Shown: in pieces, positions 20,107 through 28,720 of the stretch
Position numbering within the stretch: position 1 is the stretch's first letter
How the letters are laid out: each line of letters starts with the position of its first letter
The notes under the pieces: generated by a model
Seen by the model: only the letters and a program-made list of their open reading frames with translations
Told to the model about the DNA's origin: nothing
Database searches by the model: none
Program-made: the position numbers and the translations under genes
NCBI RefSeq assembly: GCF_019039035.1
Contig: NZ_JAHNZT010000001.1
Span: 584,049-648,048, forward strand
Source: Citreicoccus inhibens
Lineage (GTDB): Bacteria; Myxococcota; Myxococcia; Myxococcales; Myxococcaceae
DNA: 64,000 bases
Direction of reading: 5' to 3'

Positions 20107-22081
20107 GGTCCGCCGTCTGTCCGTGCGCGTTGGTCGTGCGGCCCTGCTCCAGACGCTCGCGGAGCGTCGCCGCGCTGCCGTCGTGCAGGTACGGCGCCGT
20201 GCGTGCCAGGCCCAACAGCGAGGGCGTGTTGAGTCCGGCGCTGATGACCTTCGCGTCGTCACGGACGAGCCCCACCGTCACGAACGTGCCCACGTTGGCG
20301 TTCTTGTTGTTGGTCAACGCGGCGCCCTCGTGGCACGTGCCGCAGCCCGCCTTGAGGAACACTTGGGCCCCTCGCGCCTGCGCCGCGCTGGGCGCCGCGT
20401 GCTTGTAGGGGTTGTCCGCCGCGGGAATCGTGTCGATGAATCCACCGAGCTGCGCCACCAGCGTGGCGTCCAGCGAGCTGCCGCCCATGCGCTGGCGCAC
20501 GGTGGCGTTCATGAACTCGCGCAGCGTGGGGAACTCGCCGCTCCAGTGGAACGGGCTGGTGGACGTGGTCATGCGGCCCGCGAGGCTGGGCGTCTGCCGC
20601 GGCCCATCCGGGAAGCCCCACACGTGGCCGTCCTCGCGCCCCTCCAGGTGACACGAGCCGCACGACACGCTCACCGTGGGGCTGGTCATCCGCGAGTCCA
20701 GCGCGGAGAAGAACAGGCGACGACCCGCGACCACCTCCGGCGCCAGCAGCTCGCCCGCGAGCGCCAGCCGAGGCCCCTCCTCGCGCACGTTGGCGTCGCT
20801 CTCCGTGCCGCCGCTCACCAGCGTGCTGAGCGTGTGGTCAAACGCGTTGTAGACGTAGGCCCGCTTGCCGTCCCGGGTGATGGCGATGCCCGTGGGCCCC
20901 GAGCCTACCGGGAGCAGCTGCCGCACCGAGCTGTTCGAGTTCGTCGACAGGTCGTCGCCCGTCCGCCGGTTCGTGGGGAGGATGGCGACGTTGTCCGTCT
21001 CGCGGTTCACCAGGAACAGCCACGAGCCCGAGGGGTCCACCACCGCGGCCGCCGGGCCCTGGATGGGATTGCCGAACTGCGGGGAGGTCACCATCGTCGG
21101 CGGGAAGTCCGGGGTCTCGCCCGGCGGCGGGCCGCAGTGGTTCAGCTCATCCACCACCGGCCGCGCGTCATCCGACTCGAAGGTGATGAGGCCCGGGGTG
21201 ACGACGCCGCCGCCCGTGGCATTGCACGGAGTGCCGCCGCCATACAGCGAGCCACCGCCCTGATTGGGCGTGGGCGTGGCCGACACCAGGGGGTCCGCGC
21301 GCGCCCACATCATCGGAGCAAAGAGGCGCCGCCCGTCCGGCGTGGAGACCACGTCCGCCATGCCACGCGCGCGGAAGGAGTGCGGCACGGAGCCCACCCC
21401 TCCCGGCATGGTCGTGTCCGAGCCCGGGTCAGAGGCGTTCGCGCGAACCCGATTGGCGCGCGCCAGCAGGTCCGTCCCCTCGCGCGTCAGGCGGGGGCGC
21501 TCCGCGTCCGACAGGTCCACGGACACCACGTCGCCCTGGCGGAACAGCGAGAGGACCGCGCGCCGGCCCTCGTCCAGGAGCGCGATGCCCCGCGGCTCCT
21601 CACCCACGGGAAGCTCCCAGCGCGTCGCCAGCGAGCGCGTGTCGATGGCGGTGAGCGTGCCGTGCGCGGTGGAGTCCAGCGCGGTGCTGTTCACCACGTA
21701 GAGCGTGTCGCCGTCGGGAGACACCGAGAGGCCCGTGGGCTCCACGGACACCGGGATGCGCGCGGCCTCCGTCCACTCGCCTCGGCGGACGACGGAGACG
21801 CTGCGCTCGGCGCGGTTGGAGACGTAGACCGTGTCATCCGGCCCCACCACCACGCGCTCGGGGCGAAGGCCGACCTTCACCTCGCCCACCTTCTCGCGGC
21901 GCGCGGCGTCCACCACGGCGAGGATGCCGTTGTCCGCGTCCACCACGTAGACGAGCGAGTCATCCCGGCTGAGCGCCACGGAGCCAGAGGCATTGCTCCA
22001 CGTGGCCTCCACCCGCCGCTCTCCACATCCCGCCAGGCCCAGCACCGCCACCATCGCCGCGGTCCGCAGGTGACGCTTCAT
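20057..22081 (-). CDS. Lipoprotein with beta-propeller and di-heme cytochrome c peroxidase-like domain
   Basis: 674 aa from the ATG at 22081 (MKRHLRTAAM); an open frame upstream was not used. The lipobox is GLAGC. Residues about 30-430 contain YVTN/NHL-like propeller blades (VYVVDADNGILAVVD, DTVYVSNRAERSVSVV, DTLYVVNSTALD, AYVYNAFDHTLSTL). The C-terminal part has two heme c motifs, CGSCH near residue 477 and CGTCH near residue 580, plus the TPSLLGLARTAPYLHDG segment typical of MauG and bacterial cytochrome c peroxidases. It probably acts in the periplasm or on the cell surface in peroxide reduction or protein oxidation. It is convergent with, and overlaps by 50 bp, the AlkZ-like gene. Confidence 0.88.
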   Translation of the reverse strand: MKRHLRTAAMVAVLGLAGCGERRVEATWSNASGSVALSRDDSLVYVVDADNGILAVVDAARREKVGEVKVGLRPERVVVGPDDTVYVSNRAERSVSVVRRGEWTEAARIPVSVEPTGLSVSPDGDTLYVVNSTALDSTAHGTLTAIDTRSLATRWELPVGEEPRGIALLDEGRRAVLSLFRQGDVVSVDLSDAERPRLTREGTDLLARANRVRANASDPGSDTTMPGGVGSVPHSFRARGMADVVSTPDGRRLFAPMMWARADPLVSATPTPNQGGGSLYGGGTPCNATGGGVVTPGLITFESDDARPVVDELNHCGPPPGETPDFPPTMVTSPQFGNPIQGPAAAVVDPSGSWLFLVNRETDNVAILPTNRRTGDDLSTNSNSSVRQLLPVGSGPTGIAITRDGKRAYVYNAFDHTLSTLVSGGTESDANVREEGPRLALAGELLAPEVVAGRRLFFSALDSRMTSPTVSVSCGSCHLEGREDGHVWGFPDGPRQTPSLAGRMTTSTSPFHWSGEFPTLREFMNATVRQRMGGSSLDATLVAQLGGFIDTIPAADNPYKHAAPSAAQARGAQVFLKAGCGTCHEGAALTNNKNANVGTFVTVGLVRDDAKVISAGLNTPSLLGLARTAPYLHDGSAATLRERLEQGRTTNAHGQTADLNSAELDDLVEYLQTL

Positions 22082-22329
22082 GTGACGCTCCTTCGCGGCC
22101 TCGCGCGGCGCGGGGGGTGCCTCCCTGCCCGACGCATGGCTGCTGTCCTGCCGAGGAGAGGCGGCCGGCCCTGATCGCTCACCCTCCCGAGGCCCCCCAT
22201 GCTCGCTCATCCCGGCTCCGAAAGTCGATTTCTTCCACACCGAGCGTCCGGGTGGCGGACAGTGCCACGCGTCCGCTGGGTGAAACGTCGCGAGCATGGG
22301 ACGGCCGGGCCGTGTAAAGGAGGGGAGTC

Positions 22330-23862
22330 GTGTCCCGCCAAGCGCCCGTCATCCTCAGCTTCCGGCGCACCTTCGCGCTGCTGCTCCTGCTGGTCGTCCT
22401 GCCGTCCGCCGGCCTGTCCGGCTTCGGCGTGGTGGCCATCATCAACGAGCGCGCCGCGGTGGAGAAGCGTCTGGAGGCCGCGTGGCGGGGCACCCTCGAG
22501 ACGCTCTCCCAGGAGTTACCGCTCGCCATGGAGTCCGGGCGCTTGGAGGAGCTGGGCGGCGGCCTCTTGCGCTTCGCGCTCCCCAACGGAGAAGTCCTCT
22601 CCGACCCGGACAGCACCTTCCACGTGGTGGATGGCAAGGTGAGCACGCTGGACCCTCAGCTCGCCGAGTCCCTGATCACCCTGGTGCCCGAGGTGGGCGC
22701 GCTGCCCACTCGCCCCACGGTCTTCTCGCTGTCGGCCGGAGGCCGGGCGGTGCTGCTGGCCGCCGAGCGCGAGGGCAACGGGGCGCGCGGCGTGCGGCTG
22801 TCCGGGCGAGCCGTGGAGGAGCTGCTGTCGGACAAGGCGGACCGGCGGGTGAGCAACTCGGAGCCAGTGCGCTTCGCGCTGTTGCCGGTGCCGCGTGACG
22901 CGGGCGAAGGCGGGCTGGTGAACCGGCTCATGTCCGAGGTGGCGCAGGCGCGGCAGAACGCGCTGGGGCCGCCGGTGCTCGCCGAGCGGGTGCTGCCCTC
23001 GCCGCTGCAGGACTTCCGCCTGGTGGTGCTGCCCACCGGCGAGGACCCCGTGGCGCGCGCCTCCACGCGCAACCGAGCGGTGTACGGCGTGCTCCTGGGC
23101 CTGTTCTATCTGACGCTCACCTTCGGCGTCGTCTACACGGCGCGCGTGTTGTACCGCGAGGCCCGGCTGTCGCGCATGAAGACGGACTTCGTGTCGCTGG
23201 TGAGCCACGAGCTGCGCACGCCGCTCACGTCCATCCGGATGTTCATCGAGACGCTCGCCCAAGGTCGAGTGAAGGACCCGAAGCAGACGCAGGAGGTGTT
23301 GAACCTGCTCACGCAAGAGACCGAGCGCCTGTCCAACCTCATCGAGCGGGTGCTCGACTGGGCGCGCATCGAGAGCGGGCGCAAGGTGTACCAGCGCGAG
23401 CCTCGGCCCGTGTCCGAGGCGATGGACATGGCGCTGCAAGCGTTTCGCGCGCAGCGGCTGGAGGGCGGCATGGACCTGCGCGTGGATGCGCCGGTGTCGC
23501 TGCCCCGCGTGGAGATGGACCGCGACGCGGTGGCGGGCGCGCTGCTCAACCTGCTTCAGAACGCCTACAAGTACAGTGGCCCCTCGGACCGGCGCATCCG
23601 GCTCACGGTGCACCAGAGCCGCAAGTGGGTGGAGCTGTCCGTGGAGGACAATGGCGTGGGAATCGCTTCCAAGGAGCGCCGCCGCATCTTCGAGCGCTTC
23701 TACCGGGTGGATAACCTGCTGACGCGAAAGACCGAGGGCAGTGGCCTGGGACTCGCCATCTCCAAGCGCATCGTGGAGGCGCACGGCGGCCGCATCACCG
23801 TGCGCAGCGAGGTGGGCAAGGGCAGCCGCTTCACCATTCACCTGCCGGTGAGCAAGGCATGA
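22330..23862 (+). CDS. Sensor histidine kinase
   Basis: 510 aa from a GTG start with a strong AAAGGAGGGG ribosome binding site. Two membrane helices (about 12-38 and 253-275) enclose a periplasmic sensor region of about 215 aa with no recognised fold. The HisKA domain has the phospho-accepting histidine H293 (VSHELRTPL). The ATPase domain has the N box ([11 protein letters not shown]), G1 (VEDNGVGI) and G2 ([13 protein letters not shown]). The stop overlaps the start of the response regulator gene in an ATGA, so the pair is coupled. The signal is unknown. Confidence 0.95.
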   Translation: MSRQAPVILSFRRTFALLLLLVVLPSAGLSGFGVVAIINERAAVEKRLEAAWRGTLETLSQELPLAMESGRLEELGGGLLRFALPNGEVLSDPDSTFHVVDGKVSTLDPQLAESLITLVPEVGALPTRPTVFSLSAGGRAVLLAAEREGNGARGVRLSGRAVEELLSDKADRRVSNSEPVRFALLPVPRDAGEGGLVNRLMSEVAQARQNALGPPVLAERVLPSPLQDFRLVVLPTGEDPVARASTRNRAVYGVLLGLFYLTLTFGVVYTARVLYREARLSRMKTDFVSLVSHELRTPLTSIRMFIETLAQGRVKDPKQTQEVLNLLTQETERLSNLIERVLDWARIESGRKVYQREPRPVSEAMDMALQAFRAQRLEGGMDLRVDAPVSLPRVEMDRDAVAGALLNLLQNAYKYSGPSDRRIRLTVHQSRKWVELSVEDNGVGIASKERRRIFERFYRVDNLLTRKTEGSGLGLAISKRIVEAHGGRITVRSEVGKGSRFTIHLPVSKA

Positions 23863-24554
23863 GCGAGGAGAAGACACAGCGCATCCTGGTGGTGGAGGAC
23901 GACCTGTCCATCCTCACCGGCCTGTCCATGAACCTGCGCTTCGAGGGCTACGAGGTCCTCCAGGCCCAGGACGGGCGCACGGGCCTGGCTCGCGCGCTGG
24001 ACGAGGCGCCGGACCTGATGGTGTTGGACCTGATGTTGCCGGAGTTGAACGGCTACGAGGTCATCCGCGAGCTGCGCCAGCGCGGCCGGGACACGCCCGT
24101 GGTGGTGCTGTCCGCTCGGAGCATGGAGACGGACAAGATTCTCGGGCTCAACCTGGGCGCGGACGACTACGTGGTGAAGCCGTTCGGGTTGCAGGAGCTG
24201 CTGGCGCGCATCAAGGCCGTGCTGCGCCGCCGCTATGGAGGTACGCCCGCCGCTCCGAGCGTGACGTTCGGAGACGTGAAGGTGGACCTCGGCCTGCGCA
24301 CGGTGGCCCGTGATGGCCAGCCCGTGGAGCTCACCGCGCAGGAGTTCAAACTGCTGGCCCACTTCCTGGCGCACCCGGGCCGCACCTTCACTCGCGAGGA
24401 GCTGCTGTCCGGCGCGTGGGGCTACAACTACGAAGGCAGCGCGCGCACGGTGGACAACTTCATGCGCCAGCTGCGCCTCAAGTTCGAGCCAGACCCCGAG
24501 GCACCCCGCTACTTCCTCACCGTGCGCGGCCTGGGCTACCGCTTCGAGCGCTGA
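23859..24554 (+). CDS. OmpR-family response regulator
   Basis: 231 aa. The receiver domain has the acidic pair in LVVEDD, the phospho-acceptor D57 ([13 protein letters not shown]) and the lysine of VVKPF. The winged-helix domain (about 135-231) ends with [15 protein letters not shown] and [10 protein letters not shown], typical of OmpR/PhoB regulators. It is the partner of the histidine kinase just upstream. The last 298 bp of the gene are repeated at 27624-27921 as the leading edge of a tandem duplication; this copy is intact. Confidence 0.96.
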   Translation: MSEEKTQRILVVEDDLSILTGLSMNLRFEGYEVLQAQDGRTGLARALDEAPDLMVLDLMLPELNGYEVIRELRQRGRDTPVVVLSARSMETDKILGLNLGADDYVVKPFGLQELLARIKAVLRRRYGGTPAAPSVTFGDVKVDLGLRTVARDGQPVELTAQEFKLLAHFLAHPGRTFTREELLSGAWGYNYEGSARTVDNFMRQLRLKFEPDPEAPRYFLTVRGLGYRFER

Positions 24555-24568
24555 GTTGAACCGCGGGG

Positions 24569-24585
24569 CTCACCCTCCAGGTGAG
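24569..24585. terminator. Hairpin between the response regulator and the convergent immunity gene (copy A)
   Basis: CTCACC (24569-24574) and GGTGAG (24580-24585) pair perfectly around CTCCA. It lies between two convergent genes and could serve both. The same hairpin occurs in the duplicated copy at 27931-27947. Confidence 0.45.
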
Positions 24586-24602
24586 GGCCAGGCATCTGGC
24601 AC

Positions 24603-25358
24603 TCACCGAAGGGCCGGAGTCCATTCATAGACTTTGACCTCCACTGAGGTCTCCATTGCGATGGCCCCGAGGAGCTTCCTGAGAGCCCCTGCGTCGCTGC
24701 CTCCGAACATGAAGGCTTGAGTGTCGACGGGCCCGTCTCGCAATGCGCTCTTGCAGACCATGACCGCATCGGGTCGCTCGTACAGCCCGCAGAACGGCCC
24801 TACGGGAACCGGTTCCGTGAACCCAAGGCGGCGTAAGAGAGGTGCAAGCTGAGACGGCACATCCGGAGTGTTGCAAGAGAAGGTGCCCTCACACTGTTGA
24901 GGCATCTTCTCAACCCCGAAGCTCAAGAGAGCCCCCCACGCCAACATTTCTCGCAGCGTCTCGAACCGGTCATGCGGTTCACCGCCGTGCGCATATCGCA
25001 TCGTGACTCGCGCATCTTCTCGGGCTGGTGCATCGAGGTCGTAGAAGAGATGCAACGGCATCAACTCATCGGACGACTCCGCGACAAACAAGAACCGGGG
25101 ATGCACTGCAATGAGTCGATCCGAGTAACAGGCCAGCACGCGCCGCGAGGAGAAGTCGAGCCGCGGATAGGCCAACTGCCCCATGCTTTGCCCCATTCGA
25201 GACAGGAACCAGCGATAGAAGGGAGGCAAGGGCCGGCCCGCAATCCGCTCAATCTGGTCAATCGCTTCGGGTTCGGCCCCAAACCACTGTTCCGCGAGGC
25301 CTGGTACGACTCGAAGGAGAAACGCCTCCATCTCAGGCTCTAAATCTTGTGCTGGCAT
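24603..25358 (-). CDS. SMI1/KNR4-like immunity protein (copy A)
   Basis: 251 aa. The segment IERIAGRPLPPFYRWFLSRMG near residue 40 is the hallmark of the SMI1/KNR4 (SUKH) superfamily, whose members neutralise contact-dependent and polymorphic toxins. A strong AAGGAGGAGA ribosome binding site precedes the ATG. The gene begins 19 bp inside the end of the PAAR-like effector gene, as expected for a toxin-immunity pair. Copy B (27965-28720) has the same length with substitutions scattered throughout. The cognate toxin is inferred from position. Confidence 0.85.
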   Translation of the reverse strand: MPAQDLEPEMEAFLLRVVPGLAEQWFGAEPEAIDQIERIAGRPLPPFYRWFLSRMGQSMGQLAYPRLDFSSRRVLACYSDRLIAVHPRFLFVAESSDELMPLHLFYDLDAPAREDARVTMRYAHGGEPHDRFETLREMLAWGALLSFGVEKMPQQCEGTFSCNTPDVPSQLAPLLRRLGFTEPVPVGPFCGLYERPDAVMVCKSALRDGPVDTQAFMFGGSDAGALRKLLGAIAMETSVEVKVYEWTPALR

Positions 25359-26494
25359 TTCTCCTCCTTGTCACCGGGGCACAGCATCAATGGGACGATG
25401 AGTTCGCAAGACTGACACGGAGGAACCGTCTTGCCCTCGTCAAAGGGCCTCACAGCCACCTTCCCCAGGCTCTCATCGAAGAACCGTATCGGGGCGGCCG
25501 TGGGTTTTCTCGCGCTATGAAACCACCGCTCCGTGAGTCCACCTGGGTAGGCACCATCAACCAGAGCGAGCATGAGGGCCTTCTGGGCAGCACAGGTTCC
25601 CGGCGGATAGGCAGCAGGTCCAGAGCGATTGCGGTCGCTCTTTTCAGCACGGGCATCCGCCAAGTCCCAAATTGACTTCACCGGGGACTCCCCGCAACGC
25701 GCGCGAAGGAAGGCCAGCAACCGTGCACGCGTCGCGGTGTAGACCTCGTCCCCCACGTCCCGGACATCGATTGAGAGGGCACCATCAGGCGCGACCCATT
25801 CCAGGTCGGCAACGGCTTCGCTGAACTCCAGAAGTGTCACACCCGACTGATCCGCATATTTTCTCTTCTTTCCACACTTGCACTGGACCACGCCCAGCAT
25901 CGTTACCAGGCGGCGCCCCTTCCTGGCGTTGACCATGACCTCGAGCTTCGCGGCCAGGGCCGAGGCATCCACCTTCGTTTCCTGCGTCTCCTCCAATGCG
26001 CCGTGCTGCCCCTCACACAGCGGGCACGGCTCTTTCCCGTCGACCACCGTGACCCGACCGCTCGTCTGGAGCACTCCCATCATCGTCGCCGAGTTCGCCG
26101 GACTCCCGCTCGGTCCACAGTTGTTCAACATCGGGTCGCCTAGCAACTGGACGTTCTTCCCCTCAATCTTCACATCCATGGACCCAGGGCCCGCGAAGCG
26201 CGTGGGGCCTTCCACGTTCGCGGAGACCACTCCTCCTCCAGTCCCCTTGCTGGCCACGTCCCCCACGGAGCCGAAGGTGGCGCCACGAATCGCGACCTTC
26301 TTGCCTTCAATCGTGACGCTCTTTGAGTAGTTCTTCGGCTCCGTCCCGCTCTTGCCAATATTGGGCAGTGGCGTCGGCACGAACGGAGCCGGCGGTCCTG
26401 GCATCTTGCACATGTTCGGCAACGTGGCCGCGGCGAGCCCGTCGGACTCTTCTGTCACCGGAGTCTTGGGCGCATTCACTGAGACCTTCGGCAT
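25340..26494 (-). CDS. PAAR-like (DUF4150) effector with deaminase-like C-terminus (copy A)
   Basis: 384 aa. Residues 1-150 are a DUF4150 PAAR-like domain (MPKVSVNAPKTPV, LPNIGKSGTEPKNYSKSV, LGDPMLNNCGPSGSPANS), which sharpens or loads the VgrG spike of type VI secretion systems. CPLCEG and CKCGKK near 165-220 could bind a metal. The C-terminal 165 aa form the putative toxin tip. C301 (TCAAQK) and C360/C363 (PPCQSC) sit where the zinc ligands of the deaminase fold would be, but the expected glutamate after the first cysteine is an alanine, so activity is uncertain. An immunity gene overlaps its 3' end. No vgrG lies nearby. Confidence 0.82.
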   Translation of the reverse strand: MPKVSVNAPKTPVTEESDGLAAATLPNMCKMPGPPAPFVPTPLPNIGKSGTEPKNYSKSVTIEGKKVAIRGATFGSVGDVASKGTGGGVVSANVEGPTRFAGPGSMDVKIEGKNVQLLGDPMLNNCGPSGSPANSATMMGVLQTSGRVTVVDGKEPCPLCEGQHGALEETQETKVDASALAAKLEVMVNARKGRRLVTMLGVVQCKCGKKRKYADQSGVTLLEFSEAVADLEWVAPDGALSIDVRDVGDEVYTATRARLLAFLRARCGESPVKSIWDLADARAEKSDRNRSGPAAYPPGTCAAQKALMLALVDGAYPGGLTERWFHSARKPTAAPIRFFDESLGKVAVRPFDEGKTVPPCQSCELIVPLMLCPGDKEEKCQHKI

Positions 26495-26506
26495 CGGAAT
26501 GTCTCC

Positions 26507-27559
26507 TCATGACACCTGCGGCGCTTGCAGCACCATGGCGCCCCGCAGCCCGGAATCAGAACCTGCCATCACCAGCGCACGCGGCCCTCGCGCATACCCG
26601 CGCGCGAACGCACGAATCGCCAGGATGCTCCCGAGCGCTCCGAACGCGGCGCCCACATCCCCCCAGCAATCACTGGGGGCCTTGTACCCCGCTGACTTCC
26701 ACGCCGACGGGGCACGCAGCGCGACGAACCCCCACTCCTCACTCCGGTAGCGCTCGCCATTGAGGTCCGCATACACGACGTCGGCGCCCTCGCGAGGAAG
26801 CTCGAGCCCCGAGACCGCGCCTTGAACAGCGCGGGTCATCCCCACGCCCAGCGAGCCCGTGTCACTGTCGCGCAGGAGCTGCTCCTGCGCCGTGCTCGCT
26901 CCTCGCACTGCGGCCAACCGCGGGAGATGCAGGCGACGGCGCAGCCCTGGGCTCATCAGCTCCAGGGCCCCCACGCCCTCGCCGGGCGTGAATCCACTGC
27001 GGACTCCGGGCTGTGCGAAGCGGCGGTTGCGCTCCAACCACGCAAACGTCTCCGCGTGGAGATAGCTATCGGCACCCAGCACCAGAAACAGACCATTTCC
27101 GCGCTCGGAGCCCACTTGCAGCACTCGCTCGACGGCGCGAATGGCGCCAGCGTGTCCACGCCCCGCGATCTCGACACGCGCATGGCGCGTCTTTTCCCGG
27201 AAGCGCGCAGCCACAGCGTCAGCGAGCCAGACGGCGTCCTCCTCCGAAAAACCCGGGCGGGTTTCCGGAAGCGAGAGCAATACCTCGAGCCTGCCCCCCA
27301 AGAAGACCTTCGGCTCGAGCTTGGCCTCGAGTTCCTCCAGGACGCCCTCGACCATGGGCAACAGGCGCTCGCGTCCTTCAAGTCCGCGCCCGAGAAGTGA
27401 GTCGGCGGCAACGATGACAGGGGTTCCGCGCACATCCACGAAGGGATACTCAGCGTAGCGAGAGATGCCAGCCCGCACGGCCGCCGCACTGCTCTCCGCC
27501 GAGAGTCCCACGGGTGTCCGTGCGGCAACGGCCACGATGTCGACAGGGGCGCTCATCAT
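26507..27559 (-). CDS. Ketosynthase-like (thiolase-fold) protein of the effector cassette, active-site Cys absent
   Basis: 350 aa. The sequence follows the thiolase/ketoacyl synthase fold (DIVAVAARTPVGLSAESS at the start, FTPGEGVGALEL and GDVGAAFGALGSILAI late). The nucleophile-elbow region reads AGRGHAGAIRAVERVL, without the Cys of active ketosynthases; the only visible cysteine is in SDCWGDVG. It is probably a pseudoenzyme acting as an adaptor or chaperone for effector loading, as such genes recur beside DUF4150 and DUF2169 in myxobacteria. It starts right after the truncated DUF2169 end (ATGA overlap) and is followed 12 bp later by the effector gene. Confidence 0.72.
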   Translation of the reverse strand: MMSAPVDIVAVAARTPVGLSAESSAAAVRAGISRYAEYPFVDVRGTPVIVAADSLLGRGLEGRERLLPMVEGVLEELEAKLEPKVFLGGRLEVLLSLPETRPGFSEEDAVWLADAVAARFREKTRHARVEIAGRGHAGAIRAVERVLQVGSERGNGLFLVLGADSYLHAETFAWLERNRRFAQPGVRSGFTPGEGVGALELMSPGLRRRLHLPRLAAVRGASTAQEQLLRDSDTGSLGVGMTRAVQGAVSGLELPREGADVVYADLNGERYRSEEWGFVALRAPSAWKSAGYKAPSDCWGDVGAAFGALGSILAIRAFARGYARGPRALVMAGSDSGLRGAMVLQAPQVS

Positions 27560-27628
27560 GGACTCCCCTCCTCAACGACCACTGTCTCGTCGAGGTAGTC
27601 CGCCTCCGACGCACGAACGCGCAGAGCG
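27556..27628 (-). pseudogene. 3' remnant of a DUF2169 gene at the duplication junction
   Basis: These 73 bp encode only the final 23-24 residues (ALRVRASEADYLDETVVVEEGSP) of the DUF2169 protein found complete at 30325-31332. The remnant is cut at GAGCG, where response regulator sequence begins. It overlaps the start of the ketosynthase-like gene exactly as the intact gene overlaps the broken ketosynthase gene. It cannot be expressed as a useful protein. Confidence 0.85.
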
Positions 27629-27921
27629 TGACGTTCGGAGACGTGAAGGTGGACCTCGGCCTGCGCACGGTGGCGCGTGATGGCCAGCCCGTGGAGCTCA
27701 CCGCGCGGGAGTTCGAGCTGCTGGCCCACTTCCTGGCGCACCCGGGCCGCACCTTCACTCGCGAGGAGCTGCTGTCCGGCGCGTGGGGCTACAACTACGA
27801 GGGCAGCGCGCGCACGGTGGACAACTTCATGCGCCAGCTGCGCCTCAAGTTCGAGCCAGACCCCGAGGCACCCCGCTACTTCCTCACCGTGCGCGGCCTG
27901 GGCTACCGCTTCGAGCGCTGA
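27624..27921 (+). pseudogene. 3' fragment of the response regulator gene (DNA-binding domain only)
   Basis: This is a near-identical copy of 24257-24554 encoding the last 97 residues of the OmpR-type regulator, that is, the complete winged-helix domain without the receiver. Visible changes include a Gln-to-Arg and a Lys-to-Glu substitution (AQEFKLL becomes AREFELL). An open frame of 135 codons runs into it from the junction side at 27514, but its first 40 residues come from the antisense of other genes. It is probably silent; if expressed it would be a constitutive, unphosphorylatable DNA-binding fragment. Confidence 0.8.
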
Positions 27922-27930
27922 GCCGCGGGG

Positions 27931-27947
27931 CTCACCCTCCAGGTGAG
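27931..27947. terminator. Hairpin after the response regulator fragment (copy B)
   Basis: CTCACC (27931-27936) and GGTGAG (27942-27947) around CTCCA, identical to the hairpin at 24569-24585. It would terminate the immunity gene of unit B. Confidence 0.45.
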
Positions 27948-27964
27948 GGCCAGGCATCTGGCAC

Positions 27965-28720
27965 TCACCGAAGGGCCGGAGTCCATTCATAGACTTTGAC
28001 CTTCAGTGACGCCTCCGTAGCAATGGCTCCGAGGAGCTTCCTGAGAGCCCCTGCGTCGCTACCTCCAATCATGAAGGACTGAGAACCACCGGGGCTGTCC
28101 CGCAAAGCGCTGCTGCAGATCATGACCGCATCGGACCGCTCGTACAGCCCGCAGAACGGCCCTACGGGAACCGGTTCCGCGAATCCCAGATCACTCAAGA
28201 GGGGCGCGAGCTGAGACAGCACATCGGGCTCGTTGCTAACGAAGGTGCCCTCGCACTGTTGCGGCATCCTCTCAACCCTGAAGCGTGAGAGGGCCCCCCA
28301 CGCCAACATCTCTCGCAATGTCTCGAACTGGTCGTGAAGCTCACCGCCTCGGGCATGTCGCTTCGTGACCCGCGCATCTGCTCGGGCTGGCGCGTCGAGG
28401 TCGAAGAAGAGGTGGAGCGGCATCAACTCATCAGACGACTCCGCGATAAACAGGAACCGAGGATGCGCTGCAATCAACCGATCCGAGTAACAGGCCAATA
28501 CGCGCCGCGCGGAGAAGTCGAGCCTCGGGTAGGTCAGTGGCCCCATGCTTTGCCCCATCCGAGACAGGAACCAGCGATAGAAGGCGGGGAGTGGCCGGCC
28601 TGCAATCCGCTCGATTCGGTCAACCTCGTCGGATGAGGCTCCATGCCACTGCTCCGAGAGCCCAGGTACGACTCGCAGGAGCAACGCCTCCATTTCAGGC
28701 TCTAAATCTTGTGCGAGCAC
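27965..28720 (-). CDS. SMI1/KNR4-like immunity protein (copy B)
   Basis: 251 aa from a GTG at 28720, chosen because it aligns exactly with the ATG of copy A and keeps the same AAGGAGGAGA ribosome binding site and 19-bp overlap with the effector gene. A longer form from 28783 is possible but would overlap much more. The SUKH signature IERIAGRPLPAFYRWFLSRMG is kept. Compared with copy A the substitutions are scattered over the whole length, which suggests adaptation to the diverged toxin tip of copy B. Confidence 0.83.
   Translation of the reverse strand: MLAQDLEPEMEALLLRVVPGLSEQWHGASSDEVDRIERIAGRPLPAFYRWFLSRMGQSMGPLTYPRLDFSARRVLACYSDRLIAAHPRFLFIAESSDELMPLHLFFDLDAPARADARVTKRHARGGELHDQFETLREMLAWGALSRFRVERMPQQCEGTFVSNEPDVLSQLAPLLSDLGFAEPVPVGPFCGLYERSDAVMICSSALRDSPGGSQSFMIGGSDAGALRKLLGAIATEASLKVKVYEWTPALR

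Larger units (their letters stand above)
24257..27623. repeat. Tandem duplication, unit A (3367 bp)
   Basis: This unit runs from GAGCG at 24257-24261, inside the response regulator gene, to just before GAGCG at 27624-27628, at the end of a truncated DUF2169 gene. It contains the 3' end of the response regulator, an immunity gene, a PAAR-like effector, an intact ketosynthase-like gene and the last 73 bp of DUF2169. Unit B follows immediately. The shared GAGCG at both parental breakpoints and at the junction points to a microhomology-mediated event. Confidence 0.85.

Noticed and set aside
27514-27921. 135-codon open frame ending in a response regulator domain, considered as a new fusion gene
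   Set aside because: Its first 40 residues are antisense to the ketosynthase-like start and the DUF2169 remnant, and no ribosome binding site is seen. It is listed as a pseudogene.
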